64,000 nucleotides of DNA. Source: Anarhynchus alexandrinus (taxonomy: Eukaryota > Chordata > Aves > Charadriiformes > Charadriidae). Below the pieces are notes generated by a model, which saw nothing but the letters and a program-made list of their open reading frames with translations, did no database searches and was not told where the DNA came from. This document shows positions 39,354 to 51,475 of the stretch, in pieces. Made by a program: the position numbers and the translations under genes. How positions within the stretch are numbered: the first letter of the stretch is position 1; every line of letters begins with the position of its first letter. The DNA lies in assembly GCA_008711295.1 (NCBI GenBank), contig VUYV01000735.1:110857-174856 (forward strand), written 5' to 3'.

Positions 39354-39398
39354 AACCCATTTGTCACCAACCCATCTGTTACCAACCAATTTGGTCAA
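39354..39398. repeat. Three imperfect 15-bp tandem units
   Basis: Units AACCCATTTGTCACC, AACCCATCTGTTACC and AACCAATTTGGTCAA follow each other without a spacer. The first two differ at two positions; the third is more diverged. This is a small tandem array with no known role. Confidence 0.6.
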
Positions 39399-41662
39399 TT
39401 CATTAAAACGAATTGCCTCATTACATTTAGCACACATTATGAGAAGTATGAAGCTTTAACTCTGTAAGGCAACAGAAAACCATCCTTCCTTACGGAAAAG
39501 TTCCCAGTTGCCTAGAAAATCAATCAGCAGCACTGGCTGTTCAGTAGATCATTCACTCCACCTTTTGGCAGAAGAAAGGACAGCAATGCTGTTGGGTTCC
39601 CTCTTCCTCCCCCACTCTACCAACAGTGGGAAATCCAGACTGCTAGAGATACAAGCGGCCTTTCAACATTGCTTGTCCCACAACGAAAGCTCAGCATTGA
39701 ACATCTAACGTTCAGAAAACAAGCTGAGATGTCCAATAGCGATGCCTCACTAAAATGATGCTGCTCAAGAGCACCAAGTCTCAGCTAAGAGCTTCATGCC
39801 GTAGGGAACTGGAAGCGACTGCAAGTTTCCAGGCTCCAACCTGACAGGTCTCCAGAGGTCTCTGTCCTCACTGAAGCTGCCAAAAGTTATTGCTGACTTA
39901 ATTCATTTGAATAACAAGATCCATACCAAAAATAAGAAAGTCAGAACATCTTTAAAGGCACCTTGAAAAGAAATGTAAATGAAGTAATACTTTGACAAAC
40001 ACTAAAATACTACTACAGATGAAGGAAGGAGCCTCATTTATTATTCACTGATAATATTTCGGGGGGGGGAGAGGGCGAAGGGGAATATATCTTTTGCTAC
40101 CAAGTACTTCAGCAGCAGCCATGAAAAACCAAAACAATAAACAAAAATGCAGAATTATTAAAAATAAACATGTACATGGTGCTTTCTCTTTTTAAGCCAC
40201 AGAAAAATAAATAGAAAGCTGACAGAACAAGTGAACAGTTAACACAGCATTTTGAACACGTTTATGAACAGCTTTAAATAACAAAGACAATACCCAGCTC
40301 TGTAAACATCCAAAAAGCTACACCATGAACCACCATGTAAGAAAACAAAATCATCTAAGGTAAGTATCACTTCTCCTTGTTATGGGAAATACTTCCATAT
40401 AACCGTTAACAGGACATTGCTATTATACTGTATTGCTTTAGGCCATGGTAGCATTATGTGCAGTAATATAACCCATGATTACAGAAAGCAGATAAATGGA
40501 CTTACATGGAGCTATTTCCTGGTATTCTTCATTTGAATAATACCCGTTTTTTTCAGTTACCGTAAGATAAAAACATTAAGAAAGTCTGATTCACAAATCC
40601 ATTTATGGAAATATAAAAACTGAATGCTCCAGTAAGAAGGTAATTTTTTGTTAAATGTGTTCTCAGAACTCCCAATTCTCTCAATTAAGGTAGACCTAAT
40701 TCTGCAACTTAGAAACCCGGGACAGAAATACTCACGACTGGAGCAGAAGCCACACCACTCAACTGAATTCCAGCGCCAGCTTGATCCTGACTGCACCTCA
40801 CACTCCTGCCAGGGAGGAAGAACTTGGGGAGTCCAAAATTTGACTAGGCTTTACCTGTAAGTTTAGAAACAAAAAGTCCACAGAGAAATTCTTAATTGAC
40901 TGAAAACTGTTTGTACAAAAACAGCTTGGGGGAGAAGAAACACTTTGTACTTCACTGCTATAGATCAGATGACATAATTGGGAAAAAAATGCACAGCCTC
41001 ACAGGTATTGCCAGTAAGTAGCAAAGCATGCTTTTACAAATGCAGGGCACAAACAATAGCTTAGTTAAATCATTCAACTAGGATCAAAATCTGAGTCAAA
41101 TAAAAAATGGTATCTTCATACTGAGAAGTAAATGAGATAACTATAAGCAAGTTAATAAACTCTTCATTGCTATAAGAACTCAAACATTAATTAACAAAAT
41201 GAATTTCACGTTTTTATGCTAGAAGATAGAGCCAGTAAAATTTTGTGCAACAGGAGTAAAAGAGAACGCAGAACCTGGGAGAGAAACACCCAGGGAAGAG
41301 GGGAATCTAATGGCTGGCAATCAGGTTCAGTGCTAAGCAAATGCAACTACTGAAAGGGCAGCGCGTGCAGGCGGAGAGGAGGGAGAGGTACAGGAGAGAT
41401 GGGGGGAAAAGGAAAGGTGGGGAAAAAACCCATAACCGAAGACAATACAGTGTGCGGAGGGGAACAAAAGTGTATCGAGACAAAGCCATTAAAAATCACA
41501 ACTGTGCTGAAACACAGCAGTTGTGATAAATGTCACCGAGATGCTACACGATTAGAAACACACAAGGAAATAGTCTTAAATTCACAATCGTGAAGTAAAA
41601 TGCCTCCAGTTAGGGAAAGATCAACACCATTTCAAAACATGCAGATGCCTAAGGAAAAGCCG

Positions 41663-41677
41663 CCCACCCACCCACCC
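41663..41677. repeat. (CCCA)n microsatellite
   Basis: Four CCC blocks at 4-base spacing (CCCACCCACCCACCC). Four spaced C triplets could in principle form an i-motif, with a G-quadruplex on the opposite strand. That is inference from spacing only. Confidence 0.6.
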
Positions 41678-44559
41678 AAAAGTGTTGTTTAGTTTTTACT
41701 ATTAGGAATCATTGCTTTTTATTAAAAAGGCTGAGCTAGCGCTTCAGTATCTGGTACCACTTGTTGATGCCATGTACTTCACAAAGCCTTTTTGCCGGTT
41801 ACTGAGGTTAAAAGGAAACTCGGTGAAAGCTTCCCCACTCCACTGTGCTTAGAATCAGAAATTTCATCTGTTGACTGTGAGAAATATTTCTGTCATGCCT
41901 CAACTTTGCATTTCATTTCAAATTAGGAGCTCCAAAAGGCAGATTTAATCAGAAACCCTGACTGGCACTATCTGCCAAGACAATACATCCTTATGGAGCC
42001 AATGAATTAATTATCCCGGGGTAGAATTTTGGATAATACCTATAGCACGTTAAAATCCTTAATCAGTAAACAGAAAGGCGAGCGGATTTTTGCAGCATAG
42101 TTTCACCTGTATAATCTACAGTATGTTCTGCATCTTTATGTCGGCTAATTTTACCGCCTCTCAAACATGAAGGCTTTGCTGTCACTTGCACAGAGATATC
42201 TATTCCAGATAGATTTAAATGAGGAACGAATGAGAAAATTATAATTTGGGAAAAACTCCTGCCAACTGTTGCAGAGATTTTTACCTTATGCCAACTGTAC
42301 ACTGCTAACCTATCGCACCCCTTCCTCCTTTTTCACGCCTTTCAGGTTCTTGTAGACTGTCACAATCCCTTCCTGCTCTTGCATGTATTTAGCAAGGGTT
42401 TATACAATCATCTGTAGCCGTGTCACCAACCGCAGGGCAAATCCACAGTGCAATCTAAAGATGTACAATTAAGACAGACATTCCAGAGCTCGTATGCAAA
42501 AAATAAGCTAAGTAGCAAGATAGTTGCAGCCGTACAGGTCTCAGCCCCATCTCCCTTCCTGCAACTTGAGTCTGCTCCTGCTTTTAAGAATTTAGCAGTA
42601 AGATGAAGCAATGAAAGAAGACTGGATAGATGAAACACAAAAGGGAACAAGGTAAAACAGCATTTTGCAACAGAGGCAAACTCCCAGGGGAAAAAGTCAC
42701 ACCCCATGGACTGAAGAGGCTTCCTCTACTTTTACATTAATCTCCAGTACCCAATTTGCCAGCTCTCAGCCACCAACGCATCTTCTAGCCTCTTATATCA
42801 CTTTCTTCCATCACTCATGAACCCTGACAGTTCAGAATTTTATTTTCTAGATCTGGATTTTCATCTTGTGTTTGAAGGTTTTTCCCACCTGAATATCTAG
42901 CTACAAGTTGAGTGTGTTTAACTATTATCAACATCTGGTTTCAGATCCCTCTGCCATAAAAGTAGACAAAACAACTGCTATCGCCTTCCTCCCCCTCATC
43001 CACGGCAACAGTGTGGTTTTCTCGTTCACTTTTGCATCTTGCTGTCCCTGCTTGCCTCCTCATTCCCCTTTAGAAGACGGCTGCAAAAGGACTGCATTTC
43101 TGTATTTCGGAAGAAACAGGAAATATACTTTCTATACAGCGCAGGATCACCCACTCAGACAAGCACACACAACTGTCCAAACCGGAGCACATACAGGCAG
43201 CAAGGTTTCAAACACAGGCATGAGTATAAAAAAGGGTGAGCGAGAGCACACAACCCTGAAAGGAGCAGAGGGAAGTCAAGAAGACAAAATGCTGGCTGAT
43301 AAAACATTTCTGTGATGGCTTCCTAACTGCTCTCTTCCTGTCTTATTCCCTTCTTGTCCATTTTGGGGAAAGACGACTTGCTTTTCTGACACTTAATACA
43401 ATGCACCATCGTGACAGCCTCCTGGTTTGAGCTTCGGCACCTCCTTTCTTTCAGCATCTTTCTTTTGGGGAAAGCAGGGGTTGTCATTAGGGACGCTGGA
43501 TGTGCTCTAGCATAGCAGAAACACATCTCTTCATCCAGGGACCAAACCATTTTATGTCAGTCAAAAACGCATTAGCTACCTAATAGGTAGGAGGGAGAAA
43601 CACACTTTTAGGAAAGCCACTATGCTTTACATACAAGGTCCAAAACTATGCCTTTAAGAAGCCAGACCTGCACTTGGGGAAGCAACATGAAGGTGCAGGC
43701 ATGTAGCCAAACAAGGTGGTAAAGAACACAGATGTTTAGAAGAAACAAGACCAGGAAACAAAGCAAACTTCCCCAAGACAGAAGCAGTGATATGTTACAA
43801 AGGGGTATCAAACACATTAAAAGAAAAAAATAATAATCATTTCACCTAAGTTCAAAATCCTTCTTTTATGCCTATCTTTTTATACCTGATGACTGATGAA
43901 TTTGGCTCTTCAAATAACAGATAATCCTAAGGAAAACAGACTCTTGTCTAGCTCATAGATTCTATGAAAATAGAAAGTTTGTAGTTGAATTTGAAGTGAA
44001 GTAATTCCTCTTTGTTCCCTAATACACACATACAAAACAGCAAAAGTATTAATTCAGTTCAACTGCTCTTCAGTAGTTCTGATACAGCAATAGTCCCACT
44101 TTATGACTTTAAAAAAATTCAAAAAGTTTGAAGAAAGCTGCCAGGGAAAAGAGAAATTATTAAATATTTTTGTATCTGCACCCTACTTCTATGACATAAA
44201 TCACCCAAGAGTCACACCTTCAGCAACTAAAAAAGCCCAAGAGAAACCAAATACTTACAGGGAGAGATGCTTTTCATGTTGAATGCCCAAGCCATCAAAC
44301 CAAAGTTCAGAAGAAATGTTTTGGGTTGACAACTTGAATTGAATACTGAGCCATATATTCCTTCCCTCTCTACATATATAAATATAAAGTACAGTGAAAG
44401 TGCAATTGTGCAAAACAAGGACAAGCTATTCTAAGCGTACATAAAGTGTCAGGATGATAAACCACATAAGCACAGAATTAAATCAAAGTTAATGGCCACT
44501 AGCTGGTATTTAACTTACTTTCATTTCTCTTTTCTTTCCATTTTTCCACCTAGCCTGCT

Positions 44560-44840
44560 CGGCTAATAAAATTGCCATTATAAGTGAGAAGCAAAGGCAC
44601 GATTCAATGCTACATCAATTATTATGACTTTATTGTGACATACTGGTATTCAGCTGATCCCAGAAGGCTATACTGATGCCTTAGATGCAATTAATTTTTG
44701 ATTGATCTAACTCACTCCAGTACTGCATGTAAAATGTTCATAGACATTTGAATAATTCTATTATATGTAGGAGATTACTGCACAGAGATCATTTGAAATT
44801 AATTCCCAAGTTATTTTAGTAAATGTAATACACCATTCCA
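44560..44840. other. Possible conserved non-coding element
   Basis: This segment has the texture often seen in vertebrate conserved enhancers: AT-rich but not simple, with several TAAT/ATTA homeodomain-type cores (for example gctaataaaattgccatta and gatgcaattaatttttgatt), no stop-free frame and no repeat match. Conservation cannot be seen from one sequence, so this is a suggestion only. Confidence 0.2.
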
Positions 44841-47109
44841 GTCCTATTGTGGTAACAGTTATGTAATTGCTTTACAAAGTAAACTAATGAAATAAATGAA
44901 CTCTGACTAATATGTGGCATAACAGGGCTGAAAAAGTGAAATCACACTGTAGATCTCTCATCTACCTCTACAGGGCTGGGGTTGGTGCATTAACTTTCCA
45001 GTTGCAGAATTGAATATGAGAAGAATGACCTCATAAAAAGGATTTTGTTTCACTGGCTGAAGGTGACCTTAAGGGGTGCGACTTTTAAAAAAATTGGTAG
45101 AAGATGACTACTCAATACCTTAAGTGTTTGCAAAAGATAAAGAAACCCTCATTATCACAGGGGGTTGCCAGAGTTTGGTTTGTTTTGTATGTGTGTGATG
45201 AGTTTTCTCAGGGCTAAATGTTGTTTAGCACTATCTGCTACGCACAGAAAGTGAATTGTACATTTTGAGCTGCTGGCTATCACCCAGTTAAGTCACTCCG
45301 CACATTCAGTTTACAGGACAGCTTTGACATTAACAAATGAGACTTTCAAGTGAGCCAGCTAATGGAAAGATTGACGAGTTGGCTTTGAGCAAGAAGGGTA
45401 AGAGTCTGCAGCTCTGCAAGTCAGGACCTGGGGAAAGCAACTGCAAAGTTAAAGCAAAGCAGGCACAAGCTGGGTTTTTACTAGCACAGGAGAAAGGTGC
45501 TCATTTCTGGAGGCTGACTGCAACTACAGTCTCTGACTCTCCCCTGGGACCACTGCATCCATATTTCAATTCATTACTCCAAAGTATAGAAACACGATAC
45601 TGTGATACTTTCAGCGGGGTCAGTAGCCCAGAGGGCTACAGGTGCCAATACAGTCATTGTACAACATTTCTCTTAACTCTGAACCTTGCCTCCACGGACG
45701 TCAGAACACTTCCTACCCTCAGCAGTTCACTAGAAACTACAATTTAAAATTGTTATTAAAAATACAGGAAAAGACATCATAAAATGGAAAAAGTCACCTT
45801 AATATTTATGTATCTTACTTTTTTTTTTTTATTGTAGAGAATTTCTTAGAGAAGTTCCCTAATAATGGTCTTATAATTTGATATGAAATCCTTTTTCAAC
45901 GTTAAGAGGGATTGGATCTGCTGACGTCCCACATGACTTAAACTCGCACACGCTAACTCATGAAGAACAAAAGAAAAAACAGAATCTACAAAATGCTGAC
46001 CTCTACTCCCATCCGTACCAAAAAACAGGCAGGTACAGCAAACTCTCTTAGCAACTGCTCCAAGACCTGACAACTTACACCAGCGTTCGACTGCTTAGCG
46101 AATTTATATTTCGGCTACTTTTTTTAGTCACAAGCTCCCAGCGATACTACAGTAAACTGTATTTTGGCAAGCATAACTAGACTTCTATTTAAAAAGGCAG
46201 GAAGAAAAGAAGGAATAAGAGAAGAAGCATTCTACGGAGGGAAAAGGACATACAAGGGAGTGTGCAACCAAAGAAAAGTAAGTCTCGCTTCTGAGATTGT
46301 TTTAGCAAAAAAACAGGCAAATGCGGAGCATCCTTTAGATTCTTCCCCTCGGTGGGGATACACAGATCATCTCTGTTAAAATGAAACACAGCAGCAGCAC
46401 TGTGAATCCCAGCAGACACTGCTAGGCATAAACAAATGAATAGCTTGTTTCCCCATTAACTCTCCCCTGTGTTTGCAGGACTAGAACTTATTTCTTTACT
46501 ATACCATGTACAGATTTTTAAAAGGAAGGTATTCTTTACATGTTTCTTCTCAAAAACGTTTTTAATGTGGATTAATTTTGGGTAGACAGTCTGAAGATTT
46601 TAATCACAATCCAGAGCATGCAATTTACAGGGAACCACCACTCCTGCAGACTGTCAGAAGCTGCGGTTTTGTGTGAAATTGATAGTGCTTAGAACTGATT
46701 AACAAACTTGTTACATTTCATGTGTGACTTATTACTATTTATAATATTTTTAAATTAAAAAAATAGCAGCAAATGATCCACAGGTAAACAACCTCAATAT
46801 CCTCACAAGTCCTCCTATATACCAGGGCTACAGATAAAGATCTTTTTCCTTAAAATGTGTGTAAGTTACTAGTCATATTAAGAAGTTAATTTAACTCTGA
46901 CTCTGCAGCAGGCATGATAAGTTCCAAACTCCAGTGGCAAAAGAACTTTTGCCCTGTTTACCCAAAGAACCATAGCTCTAAAGAAGCCAAAGTAAAAATG
47001 AGACTGTACACGGCAGGCTTCTTCAGGCCAAGTTTATTCCTATGTAAAATGGGCCACCCGCCTCTCAGGCATCAGTGCACGAAGAATTCCCCACGCTGTC
47101 ATTGTGGCA

Positions 47110-47250
47110 TAGTTCATAGAATATCTCAAGTTGGAAGGGACCCATAAGGATCATTAAGTCCAACTCCCTGCTCCTTGCAGGACTACCTAAAATTAAATCA
47201 TATGACTAAGAATGTCATCCAGACGCTCCTTGAACTCTGACAGGCATATT
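47110..47250 (-). mobile_element. CR1 3' tail fragment
   Basis: Read on the + strand it begins with the reverse complement of a CR1 end (catagaat), then 'aagttggaagggacccataa', 'gatcattaagtccaact' and, further on, 'ctccttgaactctgacaggc'. This is the usual order of a short avian CR1 3' UTR in reverse. It is moderately diverged and 5'-truncated. The left border is clear; the right border is approximate. Confidence 0.88.
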
Positions 47251-50200
47251 AAGACTGATAGAAATAAGAAAATCCCTGGCAGCTCCAAGTAGTCACTAGC
47301 ACTTCTTGCTTTGCAGGATCACAGCTTTATTTGAGGCTGGAATTATCTTCTTCTGGCTTTAGAAGAAGATATGAAAAGTTGGTCGGGATACAAACAGGCA
47401 AAGCACGTGTCCAGTGGTGTCAATGCTTTAAACATACAAGTCACATACAAGCTTTTCCTAATTATTTGAATGCTTTGTCTATAAAAAAGCATCACCCCCA
47501 AAAAACCCCAAATTTAAATTGTGGTACAGCCAAAAGACTGAAAAACCCCAGAGACTCCCTTGTCTCTGACACACGACAGCAACCGCCCCAAGGAAGAGGT
47601 AAGAAGTTGTTATCCCAGTCACTACTAGCCCAAGGCAGCATGGTACGGGAATCAAAGTCAGTGCAGATTAGCAACAGGGTGAGAGAGATTAACCAAAGCA
47701 AAGTACAGGGTGAGATCCCTTAATGTCTCATATGAATTGTATTAGCTAAATGAAATCTAAGAGCAAATGTAAATCATTACAGGAGTTTAAGAAACCTTAG
47801 TCACACGCCTCCAGAATACTGCCTGTAAAATCACTGGCAGCATTGAAAATGCGGTAAGGAAAAAAAGAAAGAGTTGTGGAGATTGCGAGGTGGAAATTCT
47901 ATCACAAAGAAACAGCTCCACCTTATGTTTGAGCAGCATGAGTATTTTTTTTCAAACCTATCTTCCAAATATACATATAGGGGAAATCCAGCTAACACAA
48001 TCCATAGAACAATGGTCAAAAAGGCATCATTACAGCATCTCTGCTCTAGAGTTATTTTTTCCACTCCAGTGTTTGCAGTATTACCACCAGTAATAATTAT
48101 GCTCTCCGCAAAACAGATGTTGTGTCGTGACCTCTTTACTTTTCCAGGCTGAATTCAATGCCAGCAGTGAATTTTCTAGTGACAAAACGACGTTATGTTC
48201 AGCTGCAGTATTTTTCCACCTAATTCACAGCTGCAGGGGAAAAAAAATACCCAAACAATCTGTCAGAAACCTTCATAAATTGTTCAAAGTTACTGGGGAA
48301 CTAGTTTTAGGTAGTATATTTCAATTCGGGTGACAGAATCCATTTGTTATTAGAAAAGTATATTAGCTTAACACCTCCTGGCTTTGATCCTTTTTTTTTT
48401 CCAGACTTTACTTCAGCACCAGATGATTTATAAAACTTAGGAACCAAAATTCATGCCCAAAATAGGGAGGTATTTTTAAAATAATTAGTCTTTGTTTATT
48501 TTGCTGTGACCAGATGAACACCTTCCTACCTTGAACAGAAACATTTAAGTCCAGAAGTAGGTAGTGAAGAGCAACTGACGGTGTCTAAACCTTGTTCTGA
48601 ATTGCTATACATGGACTTTGCTCAAATAATACGCTACTCAGCTGAAGGATAAACTGGAACATGCATGTAAACATTTCACAGTTCAGAGCACAAAAAAGAT
48701 CTCCATGGGGTCCCATGGCCCATACAGCAAAAGGACTTGAAGGAAAACAATAGGTGGTATCAAGAGAGAAAAAAGAATGGTAACAACAAGACATAATATA
48801 TGGGGGAGTAATTTTTTGTTGTTGTTTTTTTTGCCAAGATGATGCTCTTGGCAATTGTTTGCCGTCAGTGTATCCAAGAACCAGTGTGTGCCGTTCTGGG
48901 GACAGTCTGGGGGGAAAAGGGGGACATGAAATGAATTATTTCACTCATACAGAAATTAAGAAACCTGAAGCATCTTTAAACATCAGTCTTGATTTGCCAA
49001 AAGCAATACCGTTCCGCAAAGGCACTCTATATAGAGCCTTCTACAATTTCTCAAGTGATCTTCTAAAAAGAAGTCAGAAAAAAGTTGTCACTCCATGAAT
49101 ATATCAAAAGAACAGCACATTTTTACATATAACCAGTGTTCCATGGCCCATCAGGAGCAGCAGAGCACTACTCCTTTGGCCAAAGGTTATCACAGTCCCT
49201 TTGTCTCACTCTGGCTTTGTAAAAGTTGTCACAGTCACAAAGATCCTGTGCACCTCGCCACAGAGAACAAACAACAAGGAAACAAAAAATAAACCATACA
49301 GTTCTACAAATTATTTCAGAGGCGAATTTGCAAGCTACCCCTGGCCTTCCATAAGAAATGGTCTCCAGAAGGCACTTAGCAGAACTGCTACTTTAATAAA
49401 TATTTATGAATACATCAGTGCAAACTGGATTTCACTGATGGTTAATGCTTGCTGGGTAGTAACAGAAACATTTCCTTTGGTCTATGACCTTCTAACACAC
49501 ATACATATTTGTTTGACATAAATGCTTGCATTCATCTGGGTGAAATGTATTTGGCAGTCATTGCATGTTGGCATAACCTATACAAACATCAGTAGTTTGT
49601 GATGGCAACAAATGGCATAGAAATTGTTCGAGGTTTTGACATTTGGAAACAATTATTCTTGTTAGCAGCCAGGTGATTTATTGATAACTGAGATATGGCA
49701 TCAAAATATTTATTAATTGCAGCACCAAAGATTAAGGGTAATTGCATGTAATGACTTGCTCAAGTTGTGCATAAGCAGCTATAATTTACATTTGTGCTTG
49801 TTTTCTTTTTAGGACTGTGAAGCTCATTTCATTTTGTTTTCCTTTGTAAAGCTTGTTTGTAGCCAAGGGATGTCTTCAGCTAATATTCCATGGCAGCGAC
49901 AGTCTTTAAGTTCATATGCTATCACTGTTTCTTGTCATTTCTAATGACAGAGAAATACTATGTTATCACTGAAGAAAAATTAGAGTATTGCTATTGGTAT
50001 TATTTTTTCATTCGATGAAGCTATCCCTTGAGCAAGCCTCCTACCTTTGTAAGGCATTAATTGTATCCAGACAGCAAACCTCTTACTCTTAACTTTTTTT
50101 TGCTAACAGTCTAGCTAGTAAGCTCAAATAATATTGTGATCTGCTTATGTCTGCTCTCCATTTGCTTGATACCCACTGGTTCCACTTTTCCCCTTCCAAC

Positions 50201-51403
50201 AAGCAGATAAGCTTTGTATTTAGTACAAGTAATTGTTATGGCAGTATTCTAATACAGCAGGCAAAACCCAACAATAACTACCAAGAATCATCATGTTTTC
50301 TTGGCACAGCCTCATTGCAGAAGTCTTTGCTCTGAACTCTTATAGCTTGCACAGAAAAATTTTCTTTTGTGGTTAAGATGTCTGATGTTTTCACTACACT
50401 ACAGGTATCTCTACCATTCTTTCCTTTATTCTAAGGAGAGGTATTAATTTTACAGTCAGTTTCATTCTATTATTTCTTCCTGATACGCTGCACAACCAGC
50501 TTTTCCTGCAATTGCAGCCAGGCTGTGCCTTTCACACACGTTTAGTCCTGTATAATCCCTAGGGACCGAGCCGTATGTCCCCAAAGGGTTTTAAGTGTTT
50601 ACCATTCCCTGTGGACATGCTCTTCTCTCCCCATATTGGTCACCATGTATCAACAGCTTGTCAAGCCAATTCCAAATCTGAAAACGATGATTTCTCTGAG
50701 TCTTCCTCTCTTACTGTTTTAATGGCTGAAGTTTTACCTCAAGCAGAAGGGACACTCCCATTCTTTCATTTCTTTTTCTTCATTTACCCAAATTGCCGTA
50801 AATCATATGTACTCCCTTGTTTAAAATGGATCTGCAAGTAAGCAATATTTGCCAATTACCTTTTTTTACTCATTCAAGATTGAGTCCATACTTAATACAT
50901 CAAATTTTCTATTATTTTAATAGTGAAGATTCAGATTCATACTGTTCTATTTACAATACATACGTTATTGGTGAAAAAAAATTTGTATTTTTCCACTTTT
51001 GTTCCCCAATTAATTAAATTAATTAAACCTAGGATCCACTGTGCTAACTGTGGACTTGCTGTATGTCTGCTCTGAGTTCCTTCAGGTTGCACGTATGTTG
51101 TTGGGGAAAGCATGGTCTGCACCACAGCTTGACCCTTCATTACCACACACTCCCTGCGTCCTATGATCCTTACTAGAGAGGAATGTGCTCACTCACGTGG
51201 TGTGACAGCTTCTTCTGGGAGTGTCAGAGTTTTTGATCTGTCTGCCACCACCCACAATTTCTCCCATTCTTCTGCATCATGGCTACCCGTATGGGCTAGT
51301 AGAAGAGAACTCCAGTAGTCATAGAGAGTTAGCCTGGTTAATAGAAGAGAACTGGTCAAAGTCTTGATGCAAAGAAGCACAGAGAGAGGAAAAAGAATTA
51401 TGG
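47251..51403. other. Non-coding AT-rich DNA
   Basis: No supported gene. ORFs here (up to 130 codons at 47.33-47.72 kb) lack domains. A compositionally unusual stretch at 49520-49810 is listed separately. AT palindromic text (ttaattaaattaattaa) lies near 51009-51025. Confidence 0.5.
49520..49810. other. Possible conserved non-coding element
   Basis: AT-rich, non-repetitive sequence with motifs typical of developmental enhancers (aaatatttattaattgcagc, ggtaattgcatgtaatgact, ataatttacatttgtgc). ATTGCATG resembles an octamer/POU core, and ATTAATT is a homeodomain-type site. No open frame and no transposon match. The call rests on texture alone. Confidence 0.2.
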
Positions 51404-51475
51404 AATCATGGAATTCTCAGAGTTGGAAGGGACCTCTAGAGATCATCTAGTCCAACTCCCCTGCCAAAGCAGGAT
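51404..51475 (-). mobile_element. Very short CR1 3' tail
   Basis: Read on +, 'ggaatcatggaattctcaga' followed by 'gttggaagggacctctagag' and 'atcatctagtccaactcccc' is the reverse of a CR1 3' end. Similarity stops after 'gccaaagcagg', giving a copy of about 70 bp, a typical severe 5' truncation. It is less diverged than the fragment at 47.1 kb. Confidence 0.9.

Larger units (their letters stand above)
38301..47109. other. Non-coding AT-rich DNA with simple repeats
   Basis: No supported gene. It contains a 15-bp imperfect triplicate (39354-39398), a G run near 40062-40070, a (CCCA)n tract (41663-41677), purine-rich DNA near 41370-41420 and a T run near 45820-45831. ORFs of 135-136 codons at 42.9-43.3 and 45.3-45.7 kb have no recognisable domain. 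A stretch at 44560-44840 is listed separately as a possible conserved element. Confidence 0.5.
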
